Assembly: GCA_941918925.1 (NCBI GenBank) | Contig: OW799234.1 | Coordinates: forward strand, 12,367,001-12,431,000 | Source of the DNA: Phyto melanocephala | Taxonomy: Eukaryota; Arthropoda; Insecta; Diptera; Rhinophoridae | Length of the DNA stretch: 64,000 nucleotides | Direction: 5' to 3' | Notes under the pieces: generated by a model | The model's input: only the letters and a program-made list of their open reading frames with translations | What the model was told of the DNA's origin: nothing | Database searches by the model: none | Made by a program: the position numbers and the translations under genes | Part shown: in pieces, positions 55,166-64,000 of the stretch | Position numbering within the stretch: position 1 is the stretch's first letter | Layout of the letters: each line of letters opens with the position of its first letter

Positions 55166-57355
55166 GAAGGTGGTAACAAAATCGAGTCAGTCGAATTTCA
55201 AGAGAAAAAATATTCATAGTTTTTGCAACGTACAATTATATGTATGTACTAAAGATCACTCATTTTGAATACAAAGATTTATCTTCATGCCGCTTGATCA
55301 AGCAGCCTGCCATGCCAGCTTAGCATCGGTAACTGAATAATAAACAACAGATTTTGTAACCGCCGATAAAAGAACATGCCTTTCACAAGCTGCACCCATA
55401 CAAGATCCTACGACAGTTTAATTTAATACGAAGTTAAGCCTAAGTTCCGTCTACGAAAGCACAAATTCTTATCACAGCGAACAATCCACGGCTTTCTCGG
55501 ACTTGAGTGGAAAGCGGTAATCTTATTCGACACACTAAAAATTCATTGACGTACAAGAGTTGACTACTAGTTTAACAAACCAATTAAATTTAAATTGCAG
55601 CATTAATTATTGCTTTGCTTTCCTTCCTTCAATCAATCCCTTAATGATTTGCCATTACCGGCTCAATTTAATATTTTTCGAAGATGTGTCCCTGGTCTAA
55701 TTTTTAAATTTTACATTCTTCTTAAAATTCAATTAACTTCTTTTTATAAATATAAATTTAAGCATATTTCGAAGGGCTCTCGTAATTACAAAATGTGTTG
55801 CATACATCAAGGATGAAAGATTACTTCACAATTACATCTTTATAACCAGCAAACCAACTGAATATTTAAACATGTCAATACAATGTGTATTAATATGTAC
55901 ATAAAACCCCATGTTTAATTTAAATTATTTGCATTTATACAAGAGCTATATAAACTTTAATTCATTGCATACATTAAGGAGCTTCTATTAAAATAATATG
56001 ACCGTTTCTTTTGTACCTCACAAACAGAGACAAAAAAAAACCAAAAAAACAAAAAAAATTATCTTGAAAGGAAAATTACGAAATATTTCTTAAGAATCCC
56101 TAAGAAAGAATTCAATGAAATCATTGAAATTTTCTTGCCATTTGCACACTGGAATAAATATTTCTACAAGTTGGCTACATGTGAACATACATCTCTAAGG
56201 GAATTGACTTAAATAAACAGAAAATTGTTAAACGAATAAAAAAAAGGAAAACAAAATAAAAAGAAACCTAACAAGTTAGCTATTGTATATTTAAAGGGAT
56301 GTTTTAGAAATTGTATGCATCTATAAAATATTTAATATAAAATGTTTATGCTATGCTTAGCAAATCTAAGAGAATTTTTATTTCTTTGCATAAATTTTAA
56401 CCATACAATGTTAAGCAGAGGAAAAAGAAAAGAAATGACAGGAAAGTTCAATGATTGTTAGAAAAAGGATATTTTAAGGAGACATCCTTGTTAAAAAAAA
56501 AATATTTAAACATTTTTTTTGTAGAAGAAAGAAACTTTCAAAGCTAACAATAGGGTGTTAGTGGCAGTTATGGGGATATATGCACTTGGTAGTATTAAAG
56601 GAAATAGTGTACTTTCTTTTCAAATATAATACAGCATACTTTAGGGATTTAATGCATGTGAAAAGTTAAATGTTTTAAGGAAATTAAATTTGTTTGTTTA
56701 AAATTGTTTTAAGTAATTGCTTTAGGACAAAGTAGAATGTCTACAAAAAAGTGTTTTTTTAAGGAAAGTTGATAAATAGGAAGTAGCAAACAATAGTTTT
56801 TTTTTAATTTTCTTAAAACAAATTTGTTGTTTTTTACAGACAACTATTTTTTACATAAAAAATCAGAAATTTAAGTTAAAATTTGTTTTTATAAAAAATT
56901 GTAAAAAACCTTATTTTGGTTTAACGCCCTCTGCATATGCTATAGTTTTAAGAGTATTAACATTTTTTTAGCAACATAAAAAAATATTAACAACCTAAAT
57001 GGTTGTAATTTAGAGGATAAAAAAAACATTAAAGGAAAACGCTTTAATAAAAAAAAATTAATAATAAAAAATTAAGCATATAAAATAAACATAATTTTGT
57101 ATAGGAAGAGAAAATAATTTACGCTTGAAAAATGTATTTGACAATGGTGAATGAAACTTAAAAAAATGTTGTTCAAACAAAGCTACGCTCGCAAAAAGTC
57201 TGACTATAGCTAGCTATAGTCTAACCTATAACGTACTATATATTCTAACCCTAAAATTAATCAGCACTTTTTAAATTTATCAATGATTCACAAGATAAAT
57301 TGTGGATAGAGAAAATTGTTTTTAACAGAAAAAAAAAAGTTGTGGTTATTCATAC
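55166..57355. other. intronic DNA, no gene supported
   Basis: GC-richer, possibly transposon-derived to about 55560, then A/T-rich. TAGCTAGCTATAGTCTAACC near 57205 resembles the TAGTC-rich stretch at 61640-61920. Confidence 0.4.
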
Positions 57356-59680
57356 AACATATGCATATTTATAAAAAATATTTATGTAAACAAAATTTAT
57401 TAAAAAAAAATTATTATTTAAAAAAATTTTAAAAATTTGTTCTTAAAAAAATATTTCTAAAAAATATTCATTAAAACATGTTTAAAAAAATATATTAAAT
57501 ATTTATTAAAAAATTAATATTATTACAATAAATAAATATTTATTCAAAAAACTTATATTAAATATATTATATTAAATATTAATTTAAAAAAAAATTCTTT
57601 TAAAAAATAATATTTATTTAAAAAAATTTTAATTAAAACAGATTTTTATTAAAAAATATTTACTAAAAATATTATTAAAAAATATATATTACAAAAAAAT
57701 ATTATGAACACATTTATATGAAACAAAAAAATTTATAAAAATATTAATTTTAAAAAAATATTTATTTAAAAAATGAAATTCTTTTTAAAAAGAAAATTTA
57801 ATTTAAAAAATTTAAAAAAAAATTTTTTAAAAAAATTATTAAAAAATGTATATAACAAAAAAAAAATATAAAGCATACATATACAAAAAAAAAATTATAA
57901 AATTATTAAATTAAAAAAAATATTTATTCAACAAATATTTATTAAAGAAAAATTAAATTCATTTAAAAAGAAAATTTATTTCAAAAAACATTTATTTCGC
58001 AAAATTTTGATTAAAAAAATTTTTATACAAAGGATAAAAAAAAAATATATGTATGCATATTATGTATTACAAAAAAGTTATAAAAAACATTTATATAAAA
58101 AAAAAAATTTATAAAAATATTAATTTAAAAAATATTTATAAAAAAAATATTTATAAAAAAAATATTTATTTAAAAAATATTTATAAAAAAATATTTTTAA
58201 AAAAAAATAATTTTTAAAAATTTTTAGTAAAAAAATTATAATTCTTTTTAAAAACAATATTTATTTAAAAAAATTTGTATCACAAAAATGTATTTTAAAA
58301 AATATTCAGGAAGGGGATAAAAAACGATTCAGACATAAAACCTATTTGAAAACAATGAAAGTGTGATGTGTTTGCTATAGTCGTTTTTCAAAATTGTTAT
58401 TTAATTTTTGATAAATTTCGTTTCACAGTTTTATTACATTCGCCCATGTTCTGCATTTCGAGTGAAATTAAAGCACCTAGATTTACTATTTCAGTGTTGT
58501 TGTTTATAACAACAATCCTATGACAACTTCGAATGATTTAATTTCACTCGGAGCGTAGAACATGGGCGATTGTTTATTTTTTAATATGCTTTCTGGAAGT
58601 AAATAGTTTAAGATTCGTTAAAAAATTACTCTCAAAATCTTATTGCATTCATCACACCTTTTTAAAAATATCGTTTTCCATCACTTTACCTAATTGATTG
58701 CAAGAATATTAAGAACAAAATAAATACTAATTTAAAAAAATGTTTTATTTTTACAATATGTATAAATTAATTATAATTTAAAAAAAAATATATAAAAAAA
58801 TATTTATATAAAAATATTTATATAAAAATATTTAAATAAAAATATTTATATAAAAATATTTTTAAAAAATAATTATAAAAAAATATTTGAAAAAAAAAAT
58901 TTTATAAAAAAATATTTATAAAAAAAAATTTTATAAAAAAAATATTCCAAAAAAATTGTATAAAAAAATATTCCAAAAAAATTTTATAAGAAAATATTGC
59001 AAAAAAATTTGTATAAAAACATATTACAAAAAATTTTTATAAAAAAATATTCCAACAAATTTTTATAAAAAAAAATTTTAAAGAAAATTTTTATAAAAAA
59101 ATATTCAAGAAAATTTTTATAAAAAAATATTCAAGAACATTTTTATAAAAAAATATTCAAAAAAATTATATTAAAATATAAATATTTTTTAAAAAATATA
59201 TATATATTATTATATATATATAATATATATATGTATTAAAAATAAATATTTTTTAAAAAATAATTATTTAGATAACTTATTTTAAAATATTTATTTTAAG
59301 TTATTTATTTTAAAATATTTGTTTAAAAATAGTTATTAAATATTTATTTAAAATTATTTATAAAATATTTTTTTAAAACATTTATCACATTTTTTTATTA
59401 AAAACATTAATCGAATATTTATTTAAAAATATTTATTTTCATGTTTTTATTTTGAAATATTTATTTAATAATAAAAAATATTAATATTAAAGAAATATTT
59501 TAAATTTAAAAAAAAATGTAAAAAAAATATTTATTTAAAAGAAATATTTAATATTTATTTAGAAAAAAAACATATATTCATTAAAAGAAAATTAATAAAA
59601 CAAATACTTACTTAAAAAAAATATTTATTAAAAAAAATTAACTAAAAAAAATTTTTTTTAAGAAATGCTTATTAATTTTA
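57356..59680. repeat. 2.3 kb A/T-only low-complexity tract
   Basis: Endless variants of AAAAATATTTATAAAAAA, with almost no C or G, interrupted by one normal island at about 58310-58730. A perfect AT palindrome lies near 59195-59235. Confidence 0.85.
58440..58569. mobile_element. 130 bp MITE inside the A/T tract
   Basis: TCGCCCATGTTCTGCATTTC, GAGTGAAATTAAA on the left and TTTAATTTCACTCGGAGCG, TAGAACATGGGCGA on the right are inverted copies. Confidence 0.8.
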
Positions 59681-62600
59681 AATATTTTAAAACCTCAATT
59701 TTTTTACAAAAACAGCTCGATTAACATACATGCAAACAGATTTCGATTTTAACATTCTAATTATGATTTATATGATAAAATAAAATCCACACATGACAAA
59801 CATAATTTTAGGTTAAAGTAACGGAAGCAAACATAACCTTCATGTTTTGACAAACATTAATATTTTGCATAAAATCCCTCAAGTCCTAAAGGTGGGCAAC
59901 ATTTTGAATACTTTTTCTAAATAATGACGCCCTCTTTGTGCATTCCTCTTTTTTTTTTGCTTTTCTTTATATACAAATTCCATTATACTTTCATCAGTTT
60001 AAATTAATTTCAAGCGGCTTAAAGGATTTGTTAACTTCAAAAGAATGCGGTTGTAAGGTAAGGGACAACAAAGTGAAGTCTAGCAAAACAGATGTAACTT
60101 TTATGCTTAATCAATTTATATACATATTTCTTAAGAACAACAGAAAGCAGTAAGAGGAAAAAACACTATTTAATTTAAACTAAAGCTCTTAAAAGTTACT
60201 GAGGAAAGGAGATGTTGCGTTAAAGATTAAAGCAGGAAATTTACGCTAAAGTATGCTTTAATTTTTCAAAGACAAAAATTTTTTAAAAAGAAAACTTTTA
60301 ATCATTATATAAAAATAAGTTTTTAGAAATAGGATAAGGTTTTAGCAAACTTAAATTTTAAAGACTATGATAAATTTAAGCCACCTAAAAGTAGGCTAAA
60401 TAGTTTCACAAAAACCTATCATCCACTTTACTCTAAATTATTACATATTTATGTAATATTTTTCCATTTTCAGCACAAAAAACATTTTTGCGCTCTATTA
60501 CAAAAAATCAAATACAAGTTTTCATTTATAATTTTTCTTCTGCGTAATAACCACAAAACGACGAACACCAAACGCATCACCCTCTCCCTAAAGGTATGCT
60601 ATAAATTACACATTTTTATTATTGTTTCAGTTAAGCTAGTTTTTTTGCTGTCTCTTTCTTTCTGCTATTTGTTTTAATTTCTTCCTCTTGTTTTGGCAAA
60701 TAGCAAAATGAAAAAATAATGTGGTAGCCTACAATAGAGCTTATTATAGTGTTATTTCTGTTGCAACTAGAAGTTATTTATTTAACGAATTGTAGGCTAT
60801 AGAGAGTTAAAGAAAAAAAAAACGTTAACAATGATAATAATGAAAAGCCAACGAAATAGAAAATTATTAACCTATATTTTCAATTTACCATTGTGAAGGG
60901 CGCATTAAGGATTGTTAAGGACTATTAAAACACTAAACACAAAATTGCAAATTAAATTGAAAAACGGAAAATACATGCAACCATGTATGAATTGAAATAA
61001 TAATAATTTTTTAATATCACAATTATTTAGGCCACCAATTTAACAATCTAATGATTTAAAAATTAATTAACTTAAGTGTAAAGTAAAGTATTTTTTATTG
61101 TTTAACCCAAAAAAAAAAAAAAAAATTTAATTCCATTAAAAATATTGCCTTAAGGTATGCTTTACATATACATATTTATTACTCTTTAAAATATACAGCA
61201 ATTTTTATAATTCACTTAATAGCAATTTAAATGTATGTATTCTATTTTATTGCTGTAATTGACCACAATTTCTAAACTGTAAAAATAAATAGCAAAAAAT
61301 ACTAACCACACCAACCAATAAAATCTAAAATCACTTTTAATATTTCCTTAATATTCAAATAAATTATGGCAAATTACAGTCGAAAATACATTTAGAAAAT
61401 TTATGCACACCAACGTTTGTCTTCAAATTAGATTTACAATAAACGACATCAGCAGAGCAACATCAATAACAACAACAACAATAATAAAATTTTAAAACCA
61501 CATACAAAGAACTTTCGTATTTTCAATTAAAATAAAATGAATGAATTGTTCTAGAGGGAAAAATAAACGAGAAAAAAAAATAACTACGTCATAAAACAGA
61601 GGCGGCAGTAGGTAAGTGTAAACCATAAAGACAATAAAGAATACAGTCTAAGTAGTCTATAGTTAAGACTAGAATAAAGTCTTGTCTAAAATTAAGACTT
61701 TGATTAGGTACAACAAGTTGTGCAGCTTACTTGGGTCCATGGTAATAATGCCTTTGTGAAATCGAAAAGAAAATAAAGAGAAACAGATCAGTCCAGTATC
61801 TGGCGCAACCATTTTATGCATTGAAGTCTAATCTATAGTCTAGACGCTAATCTAGTCGCTAGCTATAGTCTAACCTACAGCGTAGTCTATATTCTAGCCG
61901 CTAATGTAGTCTAGTCTTAAAGTGTATAATTCAATAAAATAAAAACCAGCAACAACTACTTTTTCCTATAACTTTAAGCAAAAAAAGAAAACAAATATCC
62001 GACTTAATGCATACCAACACAACACGTCATTATATAGAAGACAAATTAAGAAAATAAACTCAAGTTGTGCATTGTTTATGAGCCAGAAAAAAAAATACAA
62101 AGAACAACTGCATAAAACAAAACAAGAAAATAAAAAAAAAACACTTTTAATATTACAAACGTCAAGAGTAAATAAATTCAAACCTAAATTTAAACTAAAT
62201 AAAACAACCAGACAGCCAACAACAGAGTGTGTATGGCAGCAATTCTTATTATTTTGTGGGGGGAAATTAAACAAGCCCTGCTATATTACGAGCAAAATAA
62301 CAAAAAATGACGAGTATTAAACTTTGTACAAATCAATTAAAAGCTATTGGAGCAGCTTATTCTGCATGAAGGCATTTTAGACTTTAATTAGAAATAAATT
62401 AAATGTAAAAAAGTTTTAAGCAAAGTTTTTTCTTTTAATTAAACATAAAAATGTTGTTTTAAGAAAATAAAAAAAAAAATTGCTTAAACGATATATATAA
62501 AATGAAGTGGTAGACTTTTTTAATATACAAACAAATATATATTACGCCATGTTAATGCACTATGGCAACACCTGGTTTGAAAATTTAACAAACTTAAACT

Positions 62601-64000
62601 ATATCCTTACCACTTACTGAGTTTCATTAAAGTCGTGCTAATAGTTTGCAAGATATTAATAATTTAAGAATTTTATTTTAATTTTGTTCAAGGGTGCGTA
62701 TGATTAATATTAATTCACAGGTTATGTACGAAATTTAACTGTAACATTCTTATTTCTCAACATACTTTCAAAATTTCAAAAGCTTATAATAAACAAGACT
62801 TTAGGCTGTATTCAAATACAAGCAAACTAGGTGTAGGTATAATTATTATGTTTTTATTTTAGCTTGAAATGAATAGTGATTGAAAATATTTTGCCCTTCA
62901 CTGCTAGTAACATTCATTCGGGTATGAATGTAAAATTGTATAACATTTTTTGTGTGTTGACAAAACATCGAAGCTTTTGTTTGCTGTGCAAAATTGTGAA
63001 AAATTTATTTAAATTTTAAATCAAGCTAAAATGTGTTGAATATGAACAACAAACCAAGTTTTAGTTTAGTTTTTCTATTCACCCATTCATTCACTTACAC
63101 TTATTTGTTCTGTAACTGAGTTCTTGCTGTTGTTGTTGTTGCACAACTGTTTAAGTGTGTATGTGTGAATATTTATTTGAGTGTAAGTGTATGTAGGTTA
63201 CTTCAATTTTGATGCAAATTTTTGTTTAAGTATGTGTGCTCAAAGATTCTTTTATATGTAAATATGTAGTAGATGATGATAACAAAGTGTGTGTGTGTCT
63301 GTGTTTGTAACTGAGAAAAAATGGCAAACAAACAAAAAAATATTTCAATGTACACATTTCTATTTGTATGTTAGTGTAAATTGTATGTGTATAATTTAAA
63401 ATACGTACATATGAACAAACAGAAAAACGTGATCTCAATGAAAGATGTCAGATTTGTCATCATGTTTATAAACTAACAGAATAAATATAAAATTAAAACT
63501 TACACACACACATATAAAATTAAAAAAAAGGTTACAAGTACATGCACAGAACAAAAGTTTTATATATTTTTTGCTTCTTTCGTTCTTGTGCTGTAATAAA
63601 AATTGAAAAAAAAAATATGGAAATAATATATTTAAAACAAAGTTTATGTTGAATAATGAAAAGGATATACAGTGTGGAAGTTTTGTTTTGCATTAAAAAA
63701 ATGGCAAGAAGAAAAGAATTTAAAAGTATATAAGCAGAATTGAAATTCAAATTGTTTTTACTTGTTTAAAATAAACAAAAAGAAAGTATCAAGTACAACA
63801 AATTAAGAGCGAGCCCTAAAACTAGGCAGTGATTTTTGTTTATTTTTATTTTGTAGAAAATAAAAACTGGTCTAAAAAGTGATAAAATTATGATGAATTT
63901 ATCTTTATGACGTTATAATTTATACACAAAAACTTGGTCATAATTAAGGCGGCTTAAGTAATAAGAAATAAAAACAATGAGGAACAAATTTATGAGGCCA
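59681..64000. other. A/T-rich DNA to the window end; no gene found
   Basis: Probable flw intron. One GCGTATGATTAATATTAA copy at 62696. A TAGTCTATAG/CTAGTC-rich simple segment at about 61640-61920. GT/AC-rich runs near 63140-63420. The missing flw start exon was not recognised here. Confidence 0.4.

Noticed and set aside
61640..61920. CTAGTC/TAGTCTATAG-rich stretch as a functional site
   Set aside because: Looks like simple-sequence expansion, with a similar patch near 57200.

Overview
The window looks like nuclear DNA of a higher fly, probably a calyptrate such as a blowfly or house-fly relative. The evidence is a very AT-rich sequence, short spliced exons with GT..AG introns, a protein phosphatase 1 gene nearly identical to Drosophila flapwing (residues recalled from memory), and dense dipteran-type transposon debris. 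The species is an inference. Only two host genes can be supported. The rest is intron and intergenic DNA built by repeated transposon insertion, often one element inside another.

Layout: 1-2581 is non-coding, with a degenerate tandem repeat at about 1003-2380. From 2582 to 9687 (+) lie the last five coding exons of an arrestin-like gene, whose 5' exons are upstream of the window. It has a proline-rich insert between its two arrestin domains and a charged tail. Its 4 kb last intron holds a Helitron-like element and a dead mariner-like element. From 9688 to 29331 the arrestin and phosphatase genes converge across about 20 kb of transposons: a nested mariner-like element, a 3.76 kb element with long inverted ends and an apparently intact two-exon transposase-like gene, MITEs nested in MITEs, two SINE-like copies with target-site duplications, a second Helitron-like copy, and a ~122 bp tandem array at 26.9-28.7 kb.

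From 29332 to 35702 (-) lie four coding exons of flapwing (PP1 beta catalytic subunit). The 4.9 kb intron between its 2nd and 3rd visible exons contains a non-LTR retrotransposon with one intact 964-codon endonuclease/reverse-transcriptase frame (+) and a decayed RNase H fragment of another LINE (-). The first flw coding exon, with the start codon and about 17 residues, was not found, so 35703-64000 is probably (not certainly) its very long first intron. That stretch holds chimeric mariner remains, MITEs, low-complexity A/T DNA (notably 57.4-59.7 kb), a decayed LINE at 54.3-55.2 kb, and twelve copies of a short conserved sequence (GCGTATGATTAATATTAA), several in local tandem arrays.

The best candidate for something undescribed is the 13078-16837 element: ~430 bp inverted ends around a 537-residue cysteine-containing protein with a possible D, D, E catalytic triad, which I cannot place in a named superfamily. 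All coordinates and repeat matches were found by eye; no alignment or database search was run.
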